Below are positions 26,167 to 34,135 of a stretch of DNA of 64,000 bases, piece by piece (position 1 is the first letter of the stretch; each line of letters starts with the position of its first letter). The stretch is from positions 11,863 through 75,862 of the forward strand of contig CAXTKQ010000004.1 in NCBI GenBank assembly GCA_964244955.1, given 5' to 3'. The position numbers were made by a program, and so were the translations under genes. The notes beneath the pieces were generated by a model. The model did not search any database. It was not told where the DNA came from and saw nothing but the letters and a program-made list of their open reading frames with translations. This DNA is from Mucilaginibacter_A sp964244955 (GTDB lineage Bacteria > Bacteroidota > Bacteroidia > Sphingobacteriales > Sphingobacteriaceae).

Positions 26167-27662
26167 ATGGCTCCCGCAATCCTACTTGCTTTTATCATCG
26201 GTTATTTTTTGGTGCTGATCCTGATTTCCTGGCTCACGTCCCGAAAATCGTCGGATAACGACACTTTTTTTGTGGCCAACAGAAATTCNNNNNNNNNNAA
26301 TGGTATTTGGTTGCTTTTGGGATGATTGGCACGGCGTTAAGCGGCGTTACTTTTATCTCCGTTCCGGGAAAAGTGGGCGCGCCTTCCGGTGATCAATTTG
26401 CTTATTTTCAGTTTGTGCTGGGCAATGCCGTTGGTTTTATTCTGATTGCTACCGTTTTACTGCCGCTTTATTATCGCTTAAAACTGACTTCCATTTATAG
26501 TTATATTGAAACCGCTTTAGGGACTTGGAGTTACAAAATGGCAGCCGGGATTTTTTTGATCAGCCGAACGATTGGTTCTGCTTTTCGGTTATATCTGGTG
26601 GTGATTGTGTTGCAGAAATTCATTTTCGACAATTACCACATTCCCTTCGCCGTAACCGTGCTGATTTGTTTGGTTTTGATCTGGAGTTACACCTTTAAAG
26701 GCGGGCTTAAAACCATCATCATTACCGATAGTTTACAAACGCTGTTCCTGGTAAGCTCGGTGTTTTTGTCCATCTTCTTTATCTGCCGAAGTTTGCATTT
26801 AAACGTTTTTGAAGCTGCAGAAACCATCAAAAACAGCAGCTATTCCAAGATTTTCTTCTGGAACGATTTCCTGTCCAACAAACTGCATTTTACCAAACAG
26901 TTTTTAGGCGGTCTGTTTATTACCGTTGCGATGGTTGGCCTTGACCAGGATTTGATGCAGAAAAACCTAAGCTGCAAAAACATCGGCGAAGCCCAAAAAA
27001 ACATGTTCAGCTTTACAGCGGTTTTCGTGGTGATCAATATTTTCTTCCTTAGCGTTGGCGCACTGCTTTATATTTATGCCGTTAAAAACAGCATCAGCGT
27101 AAGCAAAACCGATTATTTGTACCCAACCATCGCGCTAAATTATCTGGGCGTTTTGCCGGCCATTGTGTTTATGCTAGGTTTAACGGCTGCCACTTTTGCC
27201 ACAACAGATTCTGCCTTAACTGCCTTAACTACTTCTTTTTGCATTGATTTTTTAAACTTCAACAAAAAAGAAAACACCAACAGCAAACAGATGGTGAGTT
27301 TGCGGCATTGGGTGCATATCGGTTTTTCGGTATTGCTGTTTTTAACCATTATTATTTTTAACAGCATTAACAACGAGGCCGTGGTGAGCGCCATTTTTAA
27401 AGTGGCCAGTTATACTTACGGCCCGCTTTTAGGTTTGTACAGCTTTGGTTTGTTTGTTAAAAACCGGCAAGTTCAGGATAAATTAGTCCCCTTTATTTGT
27501 TTGGTTAGTCCGCTGGTTTGTTATTTTTTAAGCACTTCTTCTAAAAAACTCCTTGGTGGCTACGTTTTTGATAATGAATTAATTATTGTGAATGGTTTGA
27601 TTACTTTTTTCGGGCTGTTACTGACTTCGCACCGTAAAAGTTTAAATGTTGGTGAAAGGTAA
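26167..27662 (+). CDS. Sodium/solute symporter (SSS family), split by a placeholder gap
   Basis: About 495 residues once the gap is closed. The first 41 codons (ATG 26167: MAPAILLAFIIGYFLV...FFVANRNS) lead into the N run 26289-26298, after which WYLVAFGMIGTALSGVTFISVPG continues. Closing the gap with 2 bases (or 2 plus multiples of 3) gives NRNSKWYLV, the typical junction of this family, so the frame break is false. Roughly thirteen hydrophobic segments and the sodium-binding region VTFISVPGKVG mark an SSS transporter of sugars, sialic acid, proline or a carboxylate. A class 2 box is embedded at 27083. Confidence 0.9.
26289..26298. other. Assembly gap placeholder (10 N) inside the symporter gene
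   Basis: Flanking codons (TCn and nAA TGG) join as Ser-Lys-Trp if two bases are missing; ten N destroy the frame artificially. Confidence 0.85.
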
Positions 27663-27707
27663 AGGGTTAAAAGGTGAAACATTAAACGCGGATTATTTTT
27701 TAGGTGA

Positions 27708-27719
27708 TAAAAGAAGCAT
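27708..27719 (-). repeat. Dispersed box ATGCTTCTTTTA
   Basis: Reverse-oriented class 1 box with tail TCACCTAAAAAATAATC. It is embedded in a short AAAGGTGAAAGG-type repeat (27655-27770) between symporter and LOG genes. Confidence 0.85.
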
Positions 27720-27803
27720 TGGCATGAAAGCATTGACATTTACCTTTCACCCTTCTGCCTTTCACCTTTTTTGAAATTGTATTTATGTATTTTGAGTGAT
27801 ATT

Positions 27804-28511
27804 ATGACAAGCGACGAGAAAATAAGACACGCTTTTGAAAACCGTAACTGGCACGAAATCAAGGTTACCGATTCGTGGCAGATTTTTAAAATTATGGCCG
27901 AGTTTGTGGATGGCTTTGAAAAACTGGCCAAAATTGGCCCTTGTGTTTCCATTTTTGGTTCGGCCCGTACGCACCACGAAAACCCGTATTATTTATTGGC
28001 CGAAAACTGTGCCCGTTTATTAAGCGAAGCAGGTTACGGCGTGATTTCCGGCGGCGGGCCAGGCGTGATGGAAGCTGCCAACAAAGGCGCTTACGAAGCC
28101 GGCGGAAAATCGGTTGGGTTGAATATCGAGCTTCCTTTTGAGCAATTCCACAACAAATACATTGACCGTGATAAACTGCTGGAGTTTGATTATTTCTTTA
28201 TCCGAAAAGTAATGTTTATGAAATATTCGCAAGGTTTTATCATTTTGCCTGGTGGATTTGGAACGATGGACGAATCTTTTGAAGCCATCACTTTAATCCA
28301 AACCGGAAAAATTGCCCGTTTCCCCATCGTTTTTGTTGGGGTGGATTATTGGAAAGGTTTGTTTGATTGGATCGAAGAAAAAATGCTGGGCCAGGAAAAA
28401 AACATCAGTCCGGATGATTTAAACCTGTACCGCGTTGTGGATACCGCCGAAGAAGCGGTGGAACACATTTTCCGTTTCTACAACAAATATGTGTTGAAAC
28501 CGAACTTTTAA
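27804..28511 (+). CDS. LOG family protein (phosphoribohydrolase-like)
   Basis: 235 residues from ATG 27804; a TTG start at 27771 is possible. VSIFGSARTHHENPYY, GGGPGVMEAANKGAYEAGGKSVGLNIELPFEQFHNKYID, and LPGGFGTMDESFEAITLIQTGK are the conserved nucleotide-binding and PGGxGTxxE motifs of the lysine decarboxylase-like LOG family. Members cleave cytokinin riboside 5'-monophosphates or AMP to release the base. Cytoplasmic. Downstream is a 22-bp inverted box pair that may end transcription. Confidence 0.92.
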   Translation: MTSDEKIRHAFENRNWHEIKVTDSWQIFKIMAEFVDGFEKLAKIGPCVSIFGSARTHHENPYYLLAENCARLLSEAGYGVISGGGPGVMEAANKGAYEAGGKSVGLNIELPFEQFHNKYIDRDKLLEFDYFFIRKVMFMKYSQGFIILPGGFGTMDESFEAITLIQTGKIARFPIVFVGVDYWKGLFDWIEEKMLGQEKNISPDDLNLYRVVDTAEEAVEHIFRFYNKYVLKPNF

Positions 28512-28525
28512 CGGCACTAATTTTA

Positions 28526-28577
28526 AGGGCATAAAAGAAGCATTGCAGTTAAAATTGCAATGCTTCTTTTATGCCCT
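28526..28577. terminator. Perfect 22-bp inverted pair of dispersed boxes between convergent genes
   Basis: Two class 1 boxes (28532-28543 reverse, 28560-28571 forward) and their flanks form an exact 22-base inverted repeat with an 8-base loop. It lies between the convergent LOG gene (stop 28511) and thioredoxin-like gene (stop 28600), a natural place for a bidirectional terminator. Tails point outward, unlike most other pairs. Confidence 0.75.
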
Positions 28578-28599
28578 AATTTTTCAACTCACTTCTTTT

Positions 28600-29196
28600 T
28601 TATTTTGATTTAGCTGAAACGTTATCAGAAGCTGGTTTTTTAGCTTTCTCGATCATATCAGCTAATTCATCTGCTAATTCATGATCGTTTTCGTCTGGCA
28701 TAAAACCTATCCGCTCAAAACGTACGATTCCTTCACCATCAATGATAAATTTGGTTGGGATACCAATTAGCTTGTAATCTTTATAAAGTTTACTTTTTGT
28801 TCCGTCCATGCTCATATCATCATACAAAACTTTAAATGAGTAATGATTTGTTGCTAAAAACTCTCCTACTAACTGCTGGTAATTTTCCACTTTCTCCCGT
28901 GTGTCAATAAACAAAAAAGCCACGTTTTGGTCGTCTTTGTACCGGTTTACTGCCTGTTGCATTCCCGGGAAAGACATTTTGCAAGGTCCGCACCACGTAG
29001 CCCAAAAATCGAGCACCACCACTTTTCCTTTGTAATCAGCCAAGGAAACTGCTTTTCCGCTGGTATCTTTTAGGGTGAATGAAGGTGCCACTTGATTTGT
29101 GATCAATTCAACCTTTGGCGGCGTTGTGCTTTGCGCAAACAACAACTGTGCAGATAGCAAACCTGAAAACGCAAGCAATAAACCAATTTTTTTCAT
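28600..29196 (-). CDS. Periplasmic TlpA/ResA-like thioredoxin
   Basis: 198 residues from ATG 29196; the longer frame lacks a signal. Signal peptide about residues 1-21 ends LLFAQ. APSFTLKDTSGKAVSLADYKGKVVVLDFWATWCGPCKMSFPGM is the thioredoxin fold with active-site WCGPC, as in TlpA/ResA that reduce cytochrome c apoprotein cysteines or other periplasmic disulfides. The C-terminal extension (EKAKKPASDNVSAKSK) is charged and low complexity. A box variant lies just upstream (29262). Confidence 0.9.
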   Translation of the reverse strand: MKKIGLLLAFSGLLSAQLLFAQSTTPPKVELITNQVAPSFTLKDTSGKAVSLADYKGKVVVLDFWATWCGPCKMSFPGMQQAVNRYKDDQNVAFLFIDTREKVENYQQLVGEFLATNHYSFKVLYDDMSMDGTKSKLYKDYKLIGIPTKFIIDGEGIVRFERIGFMPDENDHELADELADMIEKAKKPASDNVSAKSK

Positions 29197-29277
29197 AAAA
29201 TTATTTTTAGGTAAATTACGAATAAATTTTCTCTGTCGAGAAAAAAACAAAAAATTAGTGATAATAGAAGCATGGCT

Positions 29278-29874
29278 TCAATCTAAATGGCTCACGCCAC
29301 CAGATACCACAAACTTCATCATCTCCGAAGCACTTTTATCAATTGGTTTTACCCTTGAGGCAGGCAAAATCACCAACTGCCCGGTGAACGAATAGGAAAA
29401 CGGAAAGTAAACGGCCACATCGTTCGGCAAACCCAAAACGTTTAAATCTTTGTGCGTTACAAAACCGATGCGCTTTAAACCAAACTCGTCCATCGTTACC
29501 AAAACCGGCTCGTTAAACTTTTTTTCATCGCCTACAAAAGCTTCCGTCAAATCTTTTACCGAAGAATACACAAAATTGAACAAAGGCAAACGGTGGAACA
29601 AGCGCGAAAACCAGTTGTAAATCGGCTCGGTAATTAAATAAGTTACAACAACACCGGCGATCATGATCACCACGATCACCGTTAAAATCCCCAAACCGGG
29701 AATATAAATTGGCTTTCCGGTTTTGGCATCGGTCAAGATCAAATCACTCAGGTTAAGCGATTTATCAACAGAAGCCACAATCCAGACAATTAAAAAAATA
29801 GCCGCACCAATTGGCACCACCACCAAAACGCCTTTGATAAAATAATTGATCAAGGCCCGAAAAATACGGTTCAT
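29278..29874 (-). CDS. DUF502 family membrane protein
   Basis: 198 residues. The N-terminus has two hydrophobic segments (GVLVVVPIGAAIFLIVWIVASV and LGILTVIVVIMIAGVVVTYLI), then a cytoplasmic or periplasmic domain with VYSSVKDLTEAFVGDEKKFNEPVLVTMDEFGLKRIGFVT, the hallmark of DUF502. Function unknown. It starts 11 bases before, and in the same direction as, the end of the upstream murF-alr gene (29885), with a class 2 box between (29876). Confidence 0.9.
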   Translation of the reverse strand: MNRIFRALINYFIKGVLVVVPIGAAIFLIVWIVASVDKSLNLSDLILTDAKTGKPIYIPGLGILTVIVVIMIAGVVVTYLITEPIYNWFSRLFHRLPLFNFVYSSVKDLTEAFVGDEKKFNEPVLVTMDEFGLKRIGFVTHKDLNVLGLPNDVAVYFPFSYSFTGQLVILPASRVKPIDKSASEMMKFVVSGGVSHLD

Positions 29875-29875
29875 A

Positions 29876-29887
29876 ATGCTGTTTTTA
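29876..29887 (+). repeat. Dispersed class 2 box ATGCTGTTTTTA
   Basis: Covers the murF-alr stop region and the gap to DUF502, with tail CTCGTAAAAATATATCC. Confidence 0.85.
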
Positions 29888-32353
29888 CTCGTAAAAATAT
29901 ATCCTTTTTACCCGTTGGGAAATATTGGTCAAGATTTCATAAGGAATGGTTCCGGCTTGTTGGGCCAGCGTTTCTATCCGAAGTTCTTCGTTAAAAACAA
30001 TCACTTCGTCATCTTCTTCCACCTCAATTCGGCTCACATCCAACATACACATATCCATCGAAATATGGCCGATGGTTGGCGCCAGTTTGCCATTAATGAG
30101 CATTTTGCCGTTTCCGTTGCCAAAAACGCGCAAATAACCATCGGCATAACCAATGCGAACGGTTGCAATCTGGCCGTCTTTTTCCATTTCATCGTTCCGG
30201 CTGTAGCCAATTGTTTCGCCTGCTTTTACTTTTTTAAGTTGGGAAATACTGGTTTTTAAAGCGGCAACAGGTTGTAACAGATTACTTTGCAAATCATCCG
30301 AAGTATCAATTCCGTACAAACCGATGCCGAGGCGAACCATATCCAACTGCATTTCGGGGAAGCGGGAAATAGCCGAAGTATTGGCGATGTGTTTGATAAA
30401 AGGATAACCCAAAGTTGTTTCTATTTGCCTGCAAACTTGCTGAAAAGCAGCAAATTGTTGTCGCGTAAATTCATCATGTTTAGCAGAACCGCTGGCCGCC
30501 AAATGCGAAAAAACAGATTTTACCTGCAATTGCGGATTGTTTTTAAGCACCTGGCAAAGCTGTTCCGCTTCGTCGGTTTCAAAACCCAAACGGTGCATCC
30601 CGGTATCAATTTTTAAATGGACAGGAAAAGGAATCACTGATTTTTGACCGATAAAAGAAGCATAGCGTTCCAACAAGTTAAAACTGTAAATCTCCGGTTC
30701 CAACTGGTGCTCAAGCAGTTCTGCAAAAGCCGTTAATCCTGGGTTTAAAACCATGATGGGCAGCGTAATTCCCGCATTCCGCAGCGCAACACCTTCATCC
30801 ACATAAGCTACGGCCAGGTAATCCACTTTGTTAAACTGCAAAATCCCGGCAATTTCAAAACTTCCGCTGCCGTACGAAAAAGCTTTTACCATCGCCATCA
30901 GTTTTACGCCCGGTTTTAAAATGGATTTGTAATGGTTGAGGTTGTTTTGAAGTGCGTTTAAATTAATCTCCAAAACCGTTTCATGTGTTTTTTGAGATAA
31001 AATTCTGCTGATCCGTTCAAACTCAAAACTGCGCGAACCTTTTAACAAAATGGTTTCGTCGCGAAATTGTAGTTGAGGCAATTCCTTCAACAACGATTCT
31101 GTGTTTGGGAAAAAGTGTTTTTCCTGAATTTGAAACGCTTGTTCGTTTTCTGAAATTTTCTTTCCTACGCCAATTAACCGGTCAATTTTTTTTTGTCGGA
31201 TCAAAGCGGAAACCTGTTTGTACAATTCATCGCTTTTTAAACCCGACTGGTAAATATCCGACAGAATTAACGTTTTTTTCGGATGCTGTTTTTGCCGCTC
31301 TAAAAAGTTCAAAGCAATCTCCAAAGAGTTGATATCCGAGTTGTACGAATCATCAATAACGGAACAATTGTGCGTGCCGTTTTTCAGCTCCAGCCGCATA
31401 CTTACGGCGTTTAGCGTTTCCATCCTTCGGCCCAAAACTTCGGCATTCGTGCCTAAAGCAAGTGCCGTAGCCCAGCAAAGCAAAGCGTTTTCTACCGAAG
31501 CTTCATCGGTAAAAGGAATGCTGCACACCAATTTTTTGCCGGTAAAAACAGCATTGATTTGGGTTTTCCCGATAAAGGTTTCCTGTTCCAAAACAAACAA
31601 ATCGGCTTGTTTTGATTTTTTGCTGATGGTAAAAGTCTTCAACCCGTTCAATTCCTGCGCGGTCTCTTCCGGTGCCTGGTCCTGATTATAAACCAGCAAA
31701 TGCACGTTTTTAAACAGCTTTAATTTCTCCTTCAGCTTCTCGTTTCGGCTGGTAAAACCTTCATCATGTGCGGCGGCAAAATGTGTTAATACGCCGATGG
31801 TTGGTTTGATCATTGCTTCCAGCCGTTCCATTTCTCCAGGCAAAGAAATCCCGGCTTCAAAAATCCCCAGTTCGTTTTGCGCAACAATTTGCCAAAGCGA
31901 AAGCGGAACACCGGTTTGCGAGTTGTAACTTTTCGGGCTGCGTACCACGTTTTTATCCGGCGAAAGCAATTGGTACAGCCATTCTTTAACCACTGTTTTG
32001 CCGTTGCTGCCAGTTGTCGCCATCACTTCTAAGTCAAATTGGCTGCGATGAAAAGCGGCCAGTTGCTGCAAGGCCGGCAATACTTCTTTTACCACTAAAA
32101 AATTGGCGTTGTTTAGTTCTGCGGGAATTTGATAACCTTCTTTCACCACAAAACTGAAAACGCCGACAGCAAATAATTCGGGAATAAACGAATGCCCGTC
32201 GCGCTTTCCGTTCAAAGCAAAAAACAAAGAAGTTGTTGGATTGCTGATGCGGCGGCTATCGGTCAGTAAATGTTCAATTTCAACATCTCGCGCAATGCTT
32301 CTTTTAGCACCTAAAATTTCACTGATTTTTTGAATAGAATAACGACCGGGCAT
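29885..32353 (-). CDS. Fusion of MurF ligase and alanine racemase
   Basis: 822 residues. The first part is a MurF UDP-MurNAc-tripeptide:D-Ala-D-Ala ligase (ATTGSNGKTVVKEW P-loop, EAGISLPGEMERLE, VIDDSYNSD), and the second, from about residue 455, is a PLP-dependent alanine racemase (MAMVKAFSYGSG with the PLP Lys, then HLKIDTGMHRLGF, MVRLGIGLYGID, and YSRNDEM). The product couples D-alanine production to its use in peptidoglycan, and is a known fusion in Bacteroidota. Five dispersed boxes lie in the gene (30652, 31543, 32080, 32295 and the stop-region 29876), several with the full extended tail. Confidence 0.93.
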   Translation of the reverse strand: MPGRYSIQKISEILGAKRSIARDVEIEHLLTDSRRISNPTTSLFFALNGKRDGHSFIPELFAVGVFSFVVKEGYQIPAELNNANFLVVKEVLPALQQLAAFHRSQFDLEVMATTGSNGKTVVKEWLYQLLSPDKNVVRSPKSYNSQTGVPLSLWQIVAQNELGIFEAGISLPGEMERLEAMIKPTIGVLTHFAAAHDEGFTSRNEKLKEKLKLFKNVHLLVYNQDQAPEETAQELNGLKTFTISKKSKQADLFVLEQETFIGKTQINAVFTGKKLVCSIPFTDEASVENALLCWATALALGTNAEVLGRRMETLNAVSMRLELKNGTHNCSVIDDSYNSDINSLEIALNFLERQKQHPKKTLILSDIYQSGLKSDELYKQVSALIRQKKIDRLIGVGKKISENEQAFQIQEKHFFPNTESLLKELPQLQFRDETILLKGSRSFEFERISRILSQKTHETVLEINLNALQNNLNHYKSILKPGVKLMAMVKAFSYGSGSFEIAGILQFNKVDYLAVAYVDEGVALRNAGITLPIMVLNPGLTAFAELLEHQLEPEIYSFNLLERYASFIGQKSVIPFPVHLKIDTGMHRLGFETDEAEQLCQVLKNNPQLQVKSVFSHLAASGSAKHDEFTRQQFAAFQQVCRQIETTLGYPFIKHIANTSAISRFPEMQLDMVRLGIGLYGIDTSDDLQSNLLQPVAALKTSISQLKKVKAGETIGYSRNDEMEKDGQIATVRIGYADGYLRVFGNGNGKMLINGKLAPTIGHISMDMCMLDVSRIEVEEDDEVIVFNEELRIETLAQQAGTIPYEILTNISQRVKRIYFYE
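30652..30663 (-). repeat. Dispersed box inside murF-alr
   Basis: Reverse-oriented ATGCTTCTTTTA with tail TCGGTCAAAAATCAGTG, coding for Tyr-Ala-Ser-Phe-Ile-Gly on the gene strand. Confidence 0.8.
31543..31554 (-). repeat. Full-length class 2 box inside murF-alr
   Basis: Reverse-oriented ATGCTGTTTTTA followed on its strand by CCGGCAAAAAATTGGTGTG, showing that the AT-rich tail and TTGGTG are also kept inside coding DNA. Confidence 0.85.
32080..32091 (+). repeat. Full-length class 1 box inside murF-alr
   Basis: ATACTTCTTTTA followed by CCACTAAAAAATTGGCG, within codons for VVKEVLPAL. Confidence 0.85.
32295..32306 (+). repeat. Full-length class 1 box inside murF-alr
   Basis: ATGCTTCTTTTA followed by GCACCTAAAATTTCACTG near the N-terminus, codons for GAKRSIA. 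Confidence 0.85.
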
Positions 32354-32409
32354 AGCGCGAATTTGAAGATATTTCTGCCAATAGAAGAATTTTAACGATT
32401 TTTGGGTTG

Positions 32410-32895
32410 ATGGATTTTGAAGAAAGCAAACCGAAAATACTCGACCCCAAAACAGCTTTGCTGAAAGCCGAGAAATATTGCGTTTACCAGGAACGCGCGC
32501 AACAGGAAGTGCGCGACAAGCTGTACACTTTTGGTTTGCACCAGCGCGATGTAGAAAATATCATCTCGGAACTCATCAGTAATAATTTTTTGAACGAAGA
32601 ACGTTTTGCAAAAGCATATACTTTAGGGAAATTCAGGCAGAAAGGCTGGGGCAAAATCAAGATTAAACAGGCTTTGAAACTGAAACGGGTGCCGGACGGC
32701 TTGATCAAAAAAGCATTACAGCAAATTGATCTGGACGATTACCTGCAAAAGCTAAAAGGTATTCTGGAGAAAAAAGCCCCTTTATTGAAAGAAAAAGATG
32801 CCTATAAAAGAAGCTATCAGTTAAAACAGTACGCTTATGGCAAGGGCTACGAAGGCGATTTGGTAGCTGAAGTTTTGAAAGCCAACGACTTATAA
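32410..32895 (+). CDS. recX: RecX-family regulator of RecA
   Basis: 161 residues from ATG 32410 (a TTG one codon upstream is less likely). The family shows AEKYCVYQERAQQEVRDKLYTFGL, ERFAKAYTLGKFRQKGWGKIKIKQALK, LKRVPDGLIKKAL and a C-terminal YQLKQYAYGKGYEGDLVAEVL, all in the three-repeat helical RecX layout. It binds RecA filaments and limits their activity. A box-like TAAAAGAAGCTA lies inside at 32805. Confidence 0.9.
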   Translation: MDFEESKPKILDPKTALLKAEKYCVYQERAQQEVRDKLYTFGLHQRDVENIISELISNNFLNEERFAKAYTLGKFRQKGWGKIKIKQALKLKRVPDGLIKKALQQIDLDDYLQKLKGILEKKAPLLKEKDAYKRSYQLKQYAYGKGYEGDLVAEVLKANDL

Positions 32896-32923
32896 AAAAA
32901 TGAAAAAAAAGCTTGCCAAAGGC

Positions 32924-32953
32924 TTGTGTTTTTTTTGAATCTGTATATATTTG
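32924..32953 (+). promoter_or_regulatory. Promoter of tRNA-Gly (TTG-N19-TATATTTG)
   Basis: TTG at 32924-32926 and TATATTTG at 32946-32953 are exactly 19 bases apart, the consensus Bacteroidota housekeeping promoter. It is 10 bases upstream of the tRNA, so transcription starts almost at its 5' end. Confidence 0.8.
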
Positions 32954-32963
32954 CAACCGCAAT

Positions 32964-33036
32964 GCGAAAGTAGCTCAGTTGGTAGAGCGCAACCTTGCCA
33001 AGGTTGAGGTCGCGAGTTCGAACCTCGTCTTTCGCT
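32964..33036 (+). tRNA. tRNA-Gly (anticodon GCC)
   Basis: 73 bases. Acceptor GCGAAAG/CTTTCGC, D-loop AGCTCAGTTGGTAGAGC, anticodon stem CAACC/GGTTG with loop TTGCCAA, and T-arm GTTCGAACC. No encoded CCA. Confidence 0.95.
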
Positions 33037-33062
33037 CTTAGCCTCACAAGCTTCACCCTAAA

Positions 33063-33091
33063 TCCCTCTTCAAAAGAGAGGGACTTTTTTT
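33063..33091 (+). terminator. Rho-independent terminator after tRNA-Gly
   Basis: Stem TCCCTCT/AGAGGGA with a 7-base loop, followed by CTTTTTTT. It separates tRNA-Gly and tRNA-Leu, implying separate transcription. Confidence 0.85.
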
Positions 33092-33131
33092 AGAGAGGAA
33101 ATTTAGTTTAGAGGAATAACCAACATTACTT

Positions 33132-33216
33132 GCTCGGGTGGTGGAACTGGTAGACACGCAGGACTTAAAATCCTGTTCCCGTTAAAGGAGTGCGGGTTCG
33201 ATTCCCGCCCCGAGTA
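33132..33216 (+). tRNA. tRNA-Leu (anticodon TAA)
   Basis: 85 bases, a class II tRNA with a variable arm (CCCGTTAAAGGAGTGCGGG region), acceptor GCTCGGG pairing to the 3' end CCCGAGT, anticodon loop CTTAAAA, T-arm GGTTCGATTCC. No encoded CCA. Confidence 0.93.
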
Positions 33217-33352
33217 CAAAGCCTGATACCAAAGTATTGGGCTTTGTTATTTCATCTCTATGTATTATACCTACTATTTTACAATCTGAAAAAAGCAGCC
33301 GCTATTACATTGGCCATACTTCAAATTTGGAAATTGTTTAAACTTTTTTTGG

Positions 33353-33450
33353 CCAATGCTTCTTTTACCCTATAAAAACTGGTGTTTGTATCAGCCTAAC
33401 CAAATCAAAACATATTGCCACCAATTTTTATAGGGTAAAAGAAGCATTGG
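33353..33450. repeat. Inverted-repeat element with 32-base arms carrying dispersed boxes
   Basis: Left arm 33353-33384 and right arm 33419-33450 are reverse complements with one mismatch, around a 34-base centre. Each arm contains a class 1 box, CCCTATAAAAA tail and TTGGTG/ACTGGTG end. The right-hand half and its flank (CTTGTATAAATT) resemble the element at 59139-59224, so the element has spread as a unit. Lies after tRNA-Leu, in the gene-poor stretch 33217-34135. Confidence 0.9.
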
Positions 33451-34135
33451 CATTTTTCCTTGTATAAATTCAAGCAGCTTTTAAAACAGAAATGTGTTTG
33501 TTCTAAGCCAGGCTTGTCGTGGAATGTTTTATCCTGTTCCTATCGTTTTTAACTTGGAATTAAAACCAGCACATGGTAAAAGCTTAAATTTTTATCGGAA
33601 TAAAAAATAATCTTATTATATTTCTTACTTTGACCTCCTGTTAATTCAGTGCTAATTAATTGTTAAGGAATTAATATGGAGCCGAAACTTGTACTTTATC
33701 CAGCATTTAATTTTGTTTTTGATAAATACAAAAAGCGTATTTGCGCTGGTATGCCTGCTATTGCCAAACCCAGGCTTACCGCAGAAAAAACTACTTTAAG
33801 CAACAACAGCTTAAAAAACTACTGGGTTTCATCCGTCTTCAGCACAAAACCCTGCCGCAAATACTTGCCGTCAATACAAGTTGACCGGTTCAAATTATGT
33901 TTTGCACCATGACAAAGCAGTAATTTTTGGTGAAGGCTGCAGCAGCAAACCCAATTACCCAAACTAAACATTAAAAAAAATATGCCTATGGTAAAAAAAA
34001 CAGAAGCTTAAAAAAGGGTTCGAGCAATGCCAGCACATTTAACCCAAAAACCGGATTTGCCAAAAGCAGGAACGGCAACCAAGTCATCCCCAACAGGGAA
34101 AAACCAACCAATGTACTTAAACAATATTTAAACAT
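33451..34135. other. Gene-poor region upstream of the SusC gene
   Basis: About 680 bases with no convincing gene. One open frame, 33676-33912, is 78 residues and looks coding neither by composition nor by family; fragments in other frames (for example a run ending IFGEGCSSKPNYPN near 33957, and one ending YLNI at 34137) suggest a decayed or frameshifted gene. It could also be the untranslated leader of SusC. No clean TAnnTTTG promoter was found. Confidence 0.5.

Noticed and set aside
33676..33912. 78-residue frame with possible integrase-like start
   Set aside because: FNFVFDKYKK recalls the arm domain of some integrases, but the rest has no fit and neighbouring frames look equally coding; no att or transposase signs.
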